The position numbers were made by a program, and so were the translations under genes. The notes beneath the pieces were generated by a model. The model saw nothing but the letters and a program-made list of their open reading frames with translations. It was not told where the DNA came from and did no database searches. A DNA stretch of 64,000 nucleotides from Pampus argenteus. Taxonomy: Eukaryota; Chordata; Actinopteri; Scombriformes; Stromateidae. Location: positions 7,450,001 through 7,514,000 of the forward strand of contig CM072881.1 of assembly GCA_036937835.1 (NCBI GenBank), written 5' to 3'. The stretch's first letter is position 1. Each line of letters opens with the position of its first letter. Of the stretch, positions 1 to 12,945 are shown piece by piece.

Positions 1-3000
1 AGCTGCTCCATCTAAATAAAGCAGAATTGTACCATTTGTAGTTACATTAATTCAGACCTCTTAACTACGGCCAGAAGATATTCCCTGAGCAGGTTCCCTT
101 TACAAACGCATTGATTACAGTGCACGTGGAATTATGTGGAACCAGTAATTGGCCAATCGGGTGTAATGTTGTCATCTGCGTGAGTGATGATGTGAGTGAC
201 ATCAGCAGAGGACAGTGAAGGCAACATGTAAGTGAGGTTTGTGTGGGAGTACGGTGGTCTTCATGAATAATAGATGTTTTATATTTCTTTAATAAGAAAT
301 AATTCCACCTTTGTTTGGCAAAACTATGTTTTAAATTTTTCATGCGCACATATGTACGATACATTTTTAATGGCGTTTACTTATTTATTTGTTTATTTGC
401 TTGACTGTCAATCTCAATCGAGCTTTCACAGCCGGGCTGGGGGCTTGTGGGACAACATAGGCTGTCTCCTGGTCCCAGGCCAGCCAGACATTGGTGGCTC
501 TGTATGAATGAGCTCATCATGCAGTAAGCAGGTGTTTTTCTTGTCCCTGACGCCGTACGTAACACGTTGTCTAATTGGCTGCAGCGGCAACACTCGTGCT
601 GGCTCTTTGGCTAATGATATCAGCAAGTGTCATAACCACAAAGGAGATGCAACTAGAAGGATCTTCAGCACAAATGAGATACAGGATGTTCTCATTATTG
701 TTCACCCGCTGCCAGAGCTTTCAACAGTCTGGTTTATTGGGAGTTAACCTAACATTCAAAGGGGGGCAGTGAAACAGTGTTTGGAAAAATAGGTAAGAAA
801 AAAAGAAGAAGATAGAGGAATGTGCCGCTTATTTTAAAGTTTACAGTATGTAAACTACTGTCGGCACTGGTGTGAGGATTCAGAAATTGAGCAATTTCAG
901 CCGTTATTAACCTTGGAAACGCACCCGTGTTGCAGCTTTTAATTTTATAATGGCAATGCATTGTATTGACTTTGACTTTGTTTATATTTGAGCCAAATCT
1001 CAAGGTGCTCAAGGTCTATGCTCTTTTCCTGCTGAGTCCTCATCTGCTCATGTGTCCTGCCAGGCTGTGAACTGTGCCCAGGGCAAGAGTCTCAAAAGTC
1101 TCAAAATAAACGATTTAACTGAAAGACTTATAAAAGTAGGTTTAGGCAACAGGGTAAACTTTTCCTGTTGGTCACCGTCACCCCTTTGACAGACAACAGC
1201 CAATGAATTGAAGTTGGGGGTACAGTAAGCAGTTTTACACACATCTGCCCGTGTGATGTCTTGATGTCAGGTGAGGACGTTGTTCAGGCACAGGCTATCA
1301 CTAAGTACAGCCTAGTGGATTATTTTACTAACTTAAGAAAAACAAAAGAGCCGACTGTGGCGTCTTTATGTTCTTGAGTGTCTAAAATGGATAAATACAT
1401 AGTTCAGTACAGGAAGAACTGATCGCTCATCTCACTCCTTGTTTCACATCCCCTCTTTTACTCCTTAGCTGTAACAAGAAAGTGATATTAGGTGTGTTCA
1501 TGTAGGCGTGCATGCATTCACCATGTGCGATACGCAATTCCCATCCGGATGAGTGTGCTTTCTCACGTGAAACTGCATGGATGCCTGATCTGAAGTGAGT
1601 TAAAAAAAAAAGCTATTAGGAGCAGGATGGCACTTTAACATATACGAATGATATGATATTTATTGATATGATATGTGTCTGAAATGAAAGACAATGGTGA
1701 AATAAGGAAAATAAACAAAAGACAGATGAACTGATGAAGAAAGATAAAAGCAAGAAAGGAAGAAAGTGAAGCTACAATATGGAGGCATTATGTCATATTC
1801 CGTTGTTCTTTTGTGGAGAGTATTTTAATTTTCTGCTTTATTGTGGTACATTTCATTGTCTGCAAGTAATAAAAACAAATTACACAATGAAGTGGGCACG
1901 TCCGCTGAGATTTCTGGGAAACAGCACAACTGCATGACATTGATCTGTGAGTCTCGAGTGATAATGGAAAGGGTAGGCAGTTAGTGATGTAACACATCCT
2001 CTTATCAGAGCACACAGGCTGTTGGTGTCCTGCTGAAGCTATACAGTACAAAACCACCTCTCTGAACATATGGGCATGAAAATCATCCATATTCAGGGAT
2101 ATGACTGTTGAGTTTTCATTACACTTTTAATTAATTGTGAAACAGAAAATAGCCACGTGGATTTGGCATTTTGTTATTACTGTTGTACAGTATGTACTCC
2201 CTGGCCACTTCAGATGTCCAAACTCACGTGGAAGCCACTTGTGGCAGTTGTGAAAGAGACGTTCAAGGACTCCTTTTGAGTGAAGTCGGGGTATATGTGT
2301 GTTTTAGAAAAACAAATTTGAACCTTTTGAAAATTGAAGATATGACAAGGGCATTTTAAACATTTTAATAGGTGTTGACGTCGGTGGGGTACCCATACTG
2401 CTCAGATATCAACAGAATTAAATGCACCAGCGTCATGTAATTACCGCCGTGTCAGCAGAGGCCGCTGTTGCTGCTGCTCGGCACAGGTTACGTAGCCTGG
2501 CTTTAATGGGGTCAAGTGGAAGAACATTAAAATCAACATATCTATGAGTTTACTGTAGCCTCTAGAAATAACAGAATGAAACAGGTTAAGTAATTAGAGC
2601 AGAGATCCAACAGAATTGACTGAAAAAATAACATCACCGTGTAAACTAATGCTCATTTTCTAATTTGTCCATTTGGCTTGTGAACAAATGCTGTAGACTG
2701 TAGATAAAAAAAAAAAAAAAGACAGAAATCTCAGCAACATTTGTTAAATTACCCTCTAAAGCCCAACGCAGATGCAGTATGTTATGCCCACTTTTTGCTG
2801 TGAAATAATCTTACTCAAAGTACCTTAACATTGAAATCATAAGACGCTGCCTTGAAAATGAAGGTAATTTAGTCTTAGAGGAGAGTCGTTAGTGCTTCTA
2901 AATTGAGGCCTCATTACATCATATCGTAGTGCTGTAAACTAACTCGTCTGTAGCTCAAAGGCCGGATCATCCTAACCCAAATTCTCCAGCAGACGTATGA

Positions 3001-5531
3001 CTCATACCCAATAGGCAAACAGACTAAACTACATTAGGAGTCTTGTGACTATGCAGTTACAGCAGATATATTTATTTTGTTTTGTTTTACCTCTGGTGTA
3101 TTTTTATATCGGTTGTGCTGTATTGATAAGTCGAGGGAGGCTGCTGTTGGAGAATAGAGAAGAGAGATATGGGTCGAACCTTCCAGTGGGATCAGGGATT
3201 CTCTCTTTTGATCCGCAAGCTCATTAATTAACCATAAACAACATCAAGAACACGAACAACAATTACGAGCCACCGACTCAGAATCTCCTCTGTTCAGAGA
3301 GGAGAGGCAGTAATAGCTGGGAGAACATGAACCCATATGCCTGTAAAATGCCTTTGCTGTGTAATGCAAGTGAACGTGACCCTTGCAAAGCCAAAACACT
3401 GCATAATGTATGCTATTCTATTCAGAATAATGCAGGTGAAGCTGCTTTGAAGTGTTCACACATACACATATATATAATTTTGCTTTTACTCTACTCGGAC
3501 ATGTCCGTATGAGGATCTCTACTCTATGTCCAGATTTTTGTCCAGACAGTAACACGTACTCTCTCTAATGTCTTCGGATACAACAGCACAGACCTACAAA
3601 CCAGTCTTAAATCGTATTGTTTCCGCTTTGGAGGTGGATGGTGGGCAACTTTCTCCTTCAGGGGTCACCACAGTGAATCAGTTGCTTCCATCTAAAACTG
3701 TCTTCTGTATCCTTCATTTCCTCTTTCACTACATCCATACAGTATATCTCCTCTTTGGTCTTCCTCTACACCTCCTGGGCTACTGAGCTCAATAAAGTAG
3801 TGACTGCCGAAGTCATTCACAGTGCTTTTGAAGCCATGCAGTGGAAGTGTGATACCAAACAATTTTAACTTAGTTTAAAGGGACCATATTATCTATCTAC
3901 ACTTTTCCATGATTTAACAAAGTTATCCGGGCTCTTAATAAAATGTGTCTGACATGCCTTGTTCAAAATACCTCAAGCTTTCCATTTTCATGCATCACAT
4001 ATACAGTTTACAGTAATACCAGTGGCGCATATACCATTTGAAATTCTTCCATCAATGGATCCTTTATTTCAGACATTATTTATTTATTTATTTATTTTTC
4101 GCTTAGCTTAAATACTTGTTTTGTACGTGATTTCAAACAGGAGTTCATTAATGTTAATATAAAAACCTTCTCAGATAATGTTTGTTGAAGGTTACAGTGT
4201 AAATATCCCCAAATCCAATAAACACCAGGACAGAACTGCTAACGTTACCCTAATCTCTCATAGCATCCAGTAACCATAGTATCCAGCAATCATAAATAAA
4301 TGAAAATATGTGCTGCAATAATCCATAACTACCAGCCGACTGTCAATGAATTCCCTGTCTGTATACTTGACTCTTACTAGTGGAAAGTGACTACTATTTT
4401 TGAATGTAAACCTTAATCTTAATCTGTCCCAATACTTCTGGCATGTGTAGACTGGGAGAACATGCACTAAGACAGGGATTTGGTTCCCTTAATGTTCATC
4501 CGGTTTTGATGAAAACACCCCGAAATTAAAGCCGACAGACTGTACTTTAACATAGTCATCACTGCAGCCTTTTCAAAGTAATAATGCTACATAACCAAAA
4601 AAAATGTGTGATCCAAGATGCTCATGAAGCTCTCTGTGTGATGCGGCAGTGACAAAGACTCTACGTCTGTACCACGGGCCAGATTTAGCCTTTTCTATAA
4701 ACTCCCATTTCTGCCTTTTCTATTGGTCCATCTGCCACTCTTCATGTGCTCGCACTTCTTAACTCATCTCTCTATCTCTCGTCGTATCTTTTTTTTTTTC
4801 CACCTCAGTTCAGAGTGGACAGCACAGCTTGTGATGTCTATATCGGTCCTCTCTCGCACTCCTTTTCTTCCTTTTCTTTTTTTTTTTTCCCCTCCGTCTC
4901 TCAGCCATGTCTCTTCCTGTTTAGGAGCAGCTGTGCTGAAGTGAGTCAGAGAGACAGATAGAGACACATTGGCTGCGTGTAGATATACAAAGTTACCCCA
5001 TATTGGCATATTCTAGTTGAGGCCTCACCCAGTTTAAGATGTTTAAATGAAACTTTGATTCCCTGCGACTGCGTCTGCCTTCATAAAAAAAGATGAAATT
5101 ATTTTCCTTTTAAGCCGTGCTGTCTTGCTCACTGTGAAATCCCAGTTGTAATGTGAACACCAAGAACTGCCAGCCATTAGGTTTTTATTTAATATCACAG
5201 TACATGATATTACTGCATATCCTGAAGATGTGAACCTTTTGCATGTTTCTAATTGAATTAGAAAAAAAAGACCAGTGGCTTGGATTTAACTCGAGGAAAG
5301 AAGCATTTACATCATCTGTCTGAATGAGGATCTTTGTTGTACAGCATTTCAAATATGATTCCGATTGTTTTCAACTCTCAAATAATTTTCTTTTTTAAGT
5401 TTCTCGCTTTTTTTGCCCACAAAGACAACAAACAAACAACAAACTTTGTTAATGAGAGATGTGCAGATTAGTAAAAACAAAGAAATAAAAATGCAAATAA
5501 GCAAATAAGGATGTGTAGTCAAAGTTGTATT

Positions 5532-5686
5532 TAGGGCTCCAACTAACAATTATTTTCATTATCGATGAATCTGTTCATTATTTTCCCCCATTAATTGATT
5601 AGTTGTTTGTTGTATCAAAGATATTCACCTTAGCGTCATAGAAAATATTCACATATTTTTTGAACGATTAATTGATTGCAGCTCCA
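5532..5686. mobile_element. Short hAT-like MITE with 8-bp target duplication
   Basis: The element begins TAGGGCTCCA and ends TGCAGCTCCA, giving imperfect terminal inverted repeats of about 10 bp (7 of 10 paired). The interior is rich in ATTAATTGATTAG-type sequence, as in the very common teleost 'agggctgcaactaac' non-autonomous repeat. The flanks GTTGTATT (5524-5531) and GTTGTGTT (5687-5694) match at 7 of 8 positions, as expected of the 8-bp target duplication made by hAT transposases. At about 155 bp it cannot encode a transposase. The hAT assignment rests on the TIR start and the target length. Confidence 0.65.
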
Positions 5687-7511
5687 GTTGTGTTTACAGA
5701 CAGTTGCTTCTGCATCTTCTGCCATAAACATGTATAACTTAAAGTCAAGAATATAAAGAACGGACCTTATTTCCTTTCACCTCATTAACTGTACGTGTCC
5801 CAGTTAATTAAGGTTATTAGGTTTTGGGTCAACGATAGCACTGCTGCTCTCTTTCTCTCGCTGTCTCTTTTTTTTTGGCCGGGTGCGCTCAGCCAGGGCT
5901 TTCTTAGCTGCCTTTTTATTGAGGCCAACTTAGCTTGGCACATATCAGATCATATACCGGGGGAGAAGGAGAGGAAGAGGCACACAGAAATTCTGTAAAT
6001 ATCAGAGATCAGAGGAGAAACGGACGATAAGGAGTTGTATGAAAGAGTAGGTTGTGTGTGTGACTGTGTTTATGTGACAGGAGCGATCGGTCAGCATCAC
6101 TTCGGTGGCAGTTGGCTGTGGTGACGGTTATATCATACCGAGAAACCCTTCAGGCCAAACAAAATGTCTAACAGCAATTTGCATCAGTGCTCTGATTTGG
6201 TCTCATCTTCGCCATACTAGGTCATAAAAGCATACCCACACATCAGATACACTAACTCTGAATGTAAGCAGCAGATTACATAATAATCACTGTGTACAAA
6301 TGTAAGCCAGTAAAAGCTAAACTGAGCCTATGTCTTGCACATTTTTTTTTTAAAACAAATTTTGCCTAATACTTCTTTTGCAATCATGTATAAAACATGA
6401 ATGATTAGTTTTAGAAGTACAGTAGGCACTAAAGTTGCTGTTATATGGGATGAAATTTGAATAAATGATACCAATTTATCTTTGTTGGAATAAGCAACAT
6501 AGATGAATGTTGACTGCAGAGCATACAGTATACAGTATCTAGTATTTGTCATTATTAATCACATCGGGAGGTAATGTGTTGTGAATTAGGGTCAGTTCAG
6601 TCATCTTTTTTCACTTTCACAGTCCAGTTTCAGCCCCCTTACTTTCACATAGTTAAACGTTGTATACTGCAAATAGTACAAATTATATCGAATCAATAGA
6701 AAATGAATTTTATGAAGAATAATGGCTTAACCTGTGGACAAACATAGTCTAATTTAAATGCATGTTTTACTCTTACTAAGAGGTATAGTATGGGCTAGTA
6801 CAGGCCTACTGTATGTTTTTGTTTTAAACATCCACAGTCCTCATAAATCCAATGACTACTGCCCCTGTGTATTACTACATAAGAAAACTAATTGTTTGCA
6901 AAGCAACTTAATTCCTGCAAAATAAGCAATTTCTATTTTTTTTTTGTTAAACAGTTTATTTATACAACGTCACGTTTCTATTCAATGTTTATCACCACAA
7001 CACATTCTGTGTATCCTCGACACCTAACAAACATGATGAATACTTTTCCTTCCTAAACCTATGACAAGTGATGGAAGTATTTACCTGTTTAGTAATTAGC
7101 TAAATGAAATGAATGGTATTATATACAGCTCAGTATTTCTAAGCTCAGGACAGTTGTAAACATGTTGCTGATGTTGATCCTCAGGCAGGACATTGCGTCA
7201 CTTTTTTGGTCACTTTTTCTCCTGATCTTTGATCGTTAGATGGCCTTAGGAGCTCCCTGCCTGAGACCCGCGCAGGCTTTCAGATAGGGTATAGCCTAAA
7301 GCAGACGAGAGCGGCGTGTCAGGCCTCTACTTTGCTGGACTTGTTGAGCTGTCAGCTTTATTGTGATGTTTTTATGGTTTCCCACTGAAAGCTTTTCAAC
7401 TCCAAACTGCACTGGCTTGAAGGAAATTGTAAGCCAGTCCATCATCTTGAACACTAACAAGTTCCCGTTCAGGTTGTGAGTGTCAGAAGAAAAAAAAGCT
7501 TATTGAACGTA

Positions 7512-7512
<1 letters not shown>

Positions 7513-7552
<40 letters not shown>
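7513..7552. repeat. (AC)20 microsatellite
   Basis: Uninterrupted AC dinucleotide run within the SNX29 intron. No coding or regulatory role is visible. Confidence 0.95.
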
Positions 7553-7553
<1 letters not shown>

Positions 7554-10500
7554 ACGCACAACTCTGCACTACTGTTAGAAAGAATATCTTTTTCTAGGTT
7601 GTGATCCAATTTATGTCATTGTTTGTTGTTATTTTGTATTTCCTGTCTTTGTTGTTTATAATTATTTGCACAACTAAACTAAACTCCAAACCTAACTCGT
7701 TCTGATGGTGCCCTTTAGCTCTCGAAATGTCTCCACAGCCAATTTGTGCTGCGCTGATCTCTTTCTCTCATTTATTTTGCTATGCGAATGAGTTTTTTTT
7801 TTTGCAACCACTAATTAGCTCTTGTCCTGCGGATTTATTGGCTGAGCAAGCCTGAAGCGAGCCTTTGGGTGGCCTTGACTAGAGAAAGGTCAGCTTGGGA
7901 GTGGGATAGTACAACACTGCATATAAGGTCCCGGCATGAGTGATTGAACACTAAAAAGCTGCTGGCTGTGCATCCTGAAAGGCCCTGCGCTGATAACAAT
8001 AGAGAAGATGAACTCGTCTGTTTAAACAAATTGACAATGTTAGCACGTAGCCACACAGCCACCGCTTAATATAGACCACCGTAGAATTAGCACACTCAAA
8101 TACACGTTTACACAAGCCGACACACATGTGCACTCACACACACATACCGTACTGTACATGCCGACGCCCGCGCACACACACACACACGCAGCCAGAGAAT
8201 GACAAACTGATTAGCTCCCTCTCACTGAGAATTAATTGGGTTTCTTCACGCTTAAAATTAATTCCCTCTTTTATAATGTCCTATTTAAGAATTGTGGCGC
8301 CTAAATAAATAGAGGTGATGAATAGCAGGCGTGTTGAGGAACGTCGGGAGTCTTTTAGAGCTTTGAGGGCCTGAACCATGGCTGTGTATTTATTCTGTTC
8401 CCTGATTTAAAAATGACAAGACGGACTAGATGAATGTGTGTTTGCGTGTTTTTTCTTCCTCGCATTCATCACATCATTTTGCCTTCTCTCTCGGGGATAC
8501 AAACGGAAACATCGAGATGTCAGTTTTTGGGGGATGAATCTTTGAGCTGGCGACAGTCGTGTCTTATGTTCAAAGAGACCACCAGCTGTGTTTTATTGCT
8601 TCGCGGCCCTATCCTTGATCCTGAGATTTCTACTGTCTTCTGCTGTTTAGAGACAAACAGATAATGACTGAGCCCACAGGTTTACCTGTTTTATTCAGTT
8701 GGAATAAAAAGCAGCACGACTGGGGATCAGCAGAGCCCAAATGGTTTAGATGTGAATTTCTCACCGTCTTAGTTTAACACTACCCAGATTTCTGATATGA
8801 AATACCTCCTATTATTTTTCATTATATCGCAAAGAAACTTTCTTTTCAAAAAAAAGTATAGATGTGATTATCGCTTACAGGGATTGTTTTTTGCGACTTG
8901 TTTACTTCATACTTAGATTACTGCCTATAGAGCTCAGGTTATTCTTGCCACTGGATAGATTTGCCTGAGGAGACATTGTTGTGCACTTCACAACTTCTGA
9001 GCCGTGGTTAAACAGTGATATCGACAAAGAGAGAGAGACAGACAGACAAATCAAAGCACAAGCTCTTTGGTAAAACTTTTTTCATTATAGCAATCACATT
9101 GTGTTGATAATAGTAATTGTTAGGCGCATTGTCCACTTATTGTTATTATTTGTGGTATTATTTTTTTTCATAGATGTGGAGTTGTGATGTATGATGAAGT
9201 CTTTTATACAGTTGCTTTAGATTCTGCCCGTTTTGTCCAATGTGTTTAACGTTCTCGCTCCGTCCCCTCAAAGCTCACACACCTTCCACTCATGAGTAAA
9301 TTATAGGCATTAACGGTGCAGCGACACGTAACCGGTGCAGTGCTATTTGGAGAGATCACACAAGCCAATTTTTTAGCATCTTGTCCGGATGTGATTTTAG
9401 GATTTTCATATTCCTTTGAAGCCGTGCTGCCTGTGGTTCGCAAAAAATCGCACAGCAGACCTCCTGATTCAGAGTGTGATAGGAGCTCCTGCAGCCTTGC
9501 TGTACGCTGATGAACGCTGCAGTCAAGAACGAGGACTAAATGTAATTTCACTTTTGCAATTAGCACTTCTAAAATACTGAATACCAGGGAGCTTTTGGAT
9601 AGTTGATTAAATTAATTGTTCTTTTATGTATCAATCTTTACTGTCAGTTTTCATTTCCGTATTAATTTCTGTTCCTAGATTTCACTGCTTGGCTCGATAG
9701 ACGGTTTTCAAATTTGAGGGTCGCAAGAAAAGACATATTTGTTGCTATCTGGCCCAGAGGCAGTCTGCTCCATAGGTGGGGACAACACATGTACTGTAGC
9801 CCTGCTTTTCTCTGTTTTTGAATCTGGGTTGTCATGGCAACTGAAGGTTTGAGACTACTTTGATACTATTGCGGAAGACTTAGTATTGCATTTTATATAA
9901 CTTTGACATTTAATAAAAACAACAAATAAATCTGAGATTTCACTGCTGTATCCCCTGTAGAGGGCGTCGGTGTGCGCCCGGTCGTGCAGTAAAGGACGGA
10001 CGAAGCTGCAGTCCGCTTTAACTGGGCGAATAAACTGGAACAAAAAATGTAGAGCTATTTTTCTCACATAGCCAAAAAAGGATGGATTCCCAGCCAACTT
10101 CAAAAGCCCCGCGCAAGAGTTAATGCTCAGCCACCAACAGTCCCAGGCTCAGTGAACTCCACGCTGCTTGTTTTCATGCAGGCAGGTGCCAGTAAGAACT
10201 AAATAGATGGTTTACCGCTCAGCTATCATCAATTATTGATACCCAGCACATGCATTCTTTATTATAACCTTTATTTTCTAAGAGATAACACAATGCATCT
10301 CTTAAAATGTAACACAAAATCAGAATCAAACTATGCAGTTCTAAATTATAAATACCATTTTTTTTAATGCAATCATGTTAATTACATCTTAGAGACATCT
10401 TAAAAGACAACTCAATCAACCCTGGAGTTTAAGGTGTGTCCCATCACAGGCGCCAAGATTCAACTTACACAAGTGTGAAAATTTAAAGATATTTAGATTA

Positions 10501-11022
10501 AAGATCTTTTTTTGTGGGGAAAAACATATTACAAATTATTATTTAAAGTAGAGTATTTAACATCTTAAAACATGTCTTGAGGGCACCTTTAAATTCACAC
10601 AGGTAGACCATATACACACTGAAGCAAAAGTTTAGTTATTCGTGTTAAAACTCTGCTACTATCAATATTGATTGTGTTTGAAATATGCTAGAGTACCTCT
10701 TCTGTTCTGGTCATAGACATTATTTTAGTATTTTTTATGGTATTATATTTTAAAACTGACCCTAATCTCTTGGCTTTATAAATCAGGTTAATCATCATCA
10801 TCATTGTTTTTACATAAATAGCCTCTCCTCCTCCTCTATGGGATTTTTATGTGCAGGATCCTGTGAATGATCATGTGAATAAGTTACTGTATAAAGGTTG
10901 ATGTTGGAGCAACAGCAACGCAGCAGCTCGGTTCACCTGGAGGACGCCACTCTGCTGTCCTCCATACAGCATAGTGTGTGTCATAGCTGTCAGTTCCATG
11001 TCCACACTGTCCAGACAGTTTA

Positions 11023-11024
<2 letters not shown>

Positions 11025-11092
<68 letters not shown>

Positions 11093-11109
11093 ACACACAC
11101 ATACACATA
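11025..11109. repeat. (AC)n microsatellite, interrupted
   Basis: A long AC run with a few AT interruptions towards its right end. It generates long spurious His-Thr and Val-Cys open frames on both strands, which are not genes. Confidence 0.95.
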
Positions 11110-11244
11110 GAATAGCGCAACCATATTTGCATGAGCGCATACACACAGATGTGAATAACACTATGTCAAGGTTAGTTAGAGCTGAAGCAAATTGATTACC
11201 AGGCCAGCAGGAGTCTGACTGTTTAGGATATGAACTGGTTTCAC

Positions 11245-11279
<35 letters not shown>

Positions 11280-11282
11280 CCT

Positions 11283-11317
<35 letters not shown>

Positions 11318-11355
11318 CCTCTCCCTCTCCCTCTCCCTCTCCCTCTCCCTCTCTC
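11245..11355. repeat. (CT)n / (CCCTCT)n polypyrimidine tract
   Basis: About 110 bases of pure pyrimidine-type repeat alternating between CT dinucleotides and CCCTCT hexamers, on the + strand of the SNX29 intron about 300 bases before an exon. Such homopurine-homopyrimidine mirror repeats can form triplex DNA. That is a property of the sequence class, not something shown here. Confidence 0.9.
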
Positions 11356-11614
11356 GCCCCTCTCTGTCAGGGGTTTGACTGTTTCCCAGAATCTGTCCTG
11401 CTGTCAACATTCATTACATCTCACCTGGAGCACTTCTGCCTTTTGTGTGTTAAAATGGAAACTAAGAATTGTAGTTGACTTTGAATGGACTCATGTTATA
11501 TATAACCTGTTTATGTGGTTTTCTACAGTTCAGTTTTTTTGAAATGATTGTGTGATGTTCTACAGCATGATCAGTATGATTGATTCAAGTACCTTTTTGT
11601 GTGTTTTGTTCCTT

Positions 11615-11652
11615 TGTGTGTGTGTGTGTGTGTGTGTGCGTGTGCGTGTGCG
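11615..11652 (+). repeat. (TG)n tract directly in front of a splice acceptor
   Basis: A TG run with TGCG interruptions fills the place where the polypyrimidine tract of the next acceptor should be; only CGCTGCAG separates it from the exon at 11659. On the transcript it is a UG repeat. UG repeats next to an acceptor are known to bind TDP-43 and weaken exon inclusion in CFTR exon 9. By analogy this exon may be alternatively spliced. Confidence 0.9.
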
Positions 11653-11658
11653 CTGCAG

Positions 11659-11775
11659 GTGGCCGAGATGCACGGTGAGTTGATTGAGTTTAATGAGCGA
11701 CTGTACCGTTCCCTCATGGCCAAAGACCACCTCATTGTCCAGATGAGACAGGAACTCATTGACCTGAGAGGACCG
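11659..11775 (+). CDS. SNX29: SNX29 coding exon: end of coiled coil
   Basis: A 117-base exon (39 codons, phase 0 at both ends) between an acceptor ending CTGCAG and a donor GTAAGT. It encodes 39 residues from VAEMHGEL to LIDLRGP. The peptide is helical, charged and heptad-like (FNERLYRSLMAKDHLIVQM), fitting the last part of the coiled coil that precedes the PX domain in sorting nexin 29, a RUN- and PX-domain protein. SNX29 is identified mainly from the downstream PX exons, with which this exon joins in frame. Being divisible by three, it could be skipped without a frameshift. It is tightly flanked by a (TG)n tract and a (CA)n tract. Confidence 0.9.
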
Positions 11776-11785
11776 GTAAGTAACT

Positions 11786-11823
<38 letters not shown>

Positions 11824-12415
11824 ATGTTTCCCTTCATCTAATTTCTGTGCAGGTTTCCTCCTTCCTCCCCTCTCTCTTTCTCACCCTGCTATTTTCTTGT
11901 TGACTCTCCCTCTAGTGATTTTCTTTGATTTTTATCTCCACTTCCCGTTTGTTTTTGCAGTTTTTCTCTACAGCCAGTCAATAACGGTTAACTGCACTTT
12001 CCTGTGTTTTCAATTTTGCTCTGCGCTTATTTACTGCATTTCCTAGAGATAATGAATCAGACAATTTATATTGTGCTTACATATTTCTACATATCTGTTA
12101 TTGAAATTTGACTTTCTCTTTTGATGTCTGTTCAGCCACTGCGGCTATCGATGCTAATGCTAACTATCCACTTCTTCTGTTAAAGGGCTGAAACAAGCTG
12201 CTTTTGCCTCATACTTTCAAAGTTGTCCTTTACAATAATGACAAACACACACACACAGAATGCCAACACCCGGTCATGCTCAGGAGAGCTCAAAGCAGTC
12301 TGGACACACACACTCACACCATCCATGATATGAGTTGATGCAGCAGCAGTGATGGGAGCCTCAGGCGGACCTCTTATCCTTCAGCTTCAGCCCTGCTCTG
12401 CTGGACTGCTCACTC

Positions 12416-12447
<32 letters not shown>

Positions 12448-12889
12448 TGTGCGTGTGTCCATCTCTGGCTTCTGATTGCTACAAGCTTCCAGCTCCCGAG
12501 AGCTGCTGCAGATGATCAAACCCTGGTCACTTCTCTCTGTCTCCATACTTCTGTGTCTCTCTTTCCACTTCTCACACCAAAACCTGGAGGCTGGAGATCC
12601 CACTGGACTGTGGTGGCAGTGTTTTAGCCCAAGTTTAGATTGGAAGAGCTGTAAGGCCTGGTCTGGACATGTCAGATACACACACATTCGCATTCTCATC
12701 CAAAGCTGGTCCAGATGCTGGACACACACACATCAACACAATTCTAGCTGAATAAATCAGTATACTGCAGCAATCTATGCTAGGTGATCTGTGTGTGTGT
12801 GTGTGTGTGTACGTGCTATGTTTGTGTATGAGATTGTAATGTATGTGTAATGAGTCTCTCACTTAACTATTGATCTCTCTTTTTTCCAG
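11776..12889 (+). other. SNX29: SNX29 intron, 1114 bp
   Basis: GT-AG intron between the coiled-coil exon and the short linker exon. It contains the AC run at its 5' end and (TG)n tracts at about 12416-12458 and 12790-12810. No gene is seen in it. Confidence 0.9.
11788..11821. repeat. (AC)17 microsatellite just after a splice donor
   Basis: An uninterrupted AC run starting 12 bases after the donor of the exon at 11659-11775. With the upstream TG tract it forms a complementary inverted pair around the exon. Confidence 0.95.
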
Positions 12890-12945
12890 GTGCCAGGTGA
12901 TTTAAGCCAGACGTCAGATGACCCCAGCCTCTCAGATTTTGAGAC
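12890..12945 (+). CDS. SNX29: SNX29 coding exon: acidic Ser-rich linker
   Basis: A 56-base exon after the acceptor TTTTTTCCAG, with donor GTAAGA; it ends two bases into a codon (phase 2). It encodes VPGDLSQTSDDPSLSDFE plus the start of a Thr codon. The Ser/Asp-rich linker lies between the coiled coil and the PX domain in SNX29; S-x-D/E patterns such as SLSDFE resemble casein kinase 2 sites (inference). Skipping this exon alone would shift the frame. Together with the next exon (82 bases) it totals 138 bases, a multiple of three. Confidence 0.9.

Larger units (their letters stand above)
1..11658 (+). other. SNX29: SNX29 intron (3' part of a long intron) or upstream gene body
   Basis: I found no convincing coding exon in this stretch. 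Open frames are short, AT-rich or low-complexity, and none reads as the coiled coil or RUN domain expected upstream in SNX29. It is therefore read as at least 11.6 kb of the intron before the first exon seen here. It contains a (CA)n run near 7513-7552, a hAT-type MITE at 5532-5686, and the long CA and CT/CCCTCT arrays at 11025-11355. A short or poorly conserved exon could have been missed. Confidence 0.6.

Noticed and set aside
10871..11478. Open frames of up to 179 codons on both strands
   Set aside because: They are translations of CA and CT/CCCTCT microsatellites (Val-Cys, Arg-Glu, Ser-Leu runs) with no domain; low-complexity artefacts.
1..11658. Search for further upstream SNX29 exons (RUN domain, coiled coil)
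   Set aside because: No acceptor-frame-donor combination gave a coiled-coil or RUN-like peptide. I prefer to report none rather than a weak guess.
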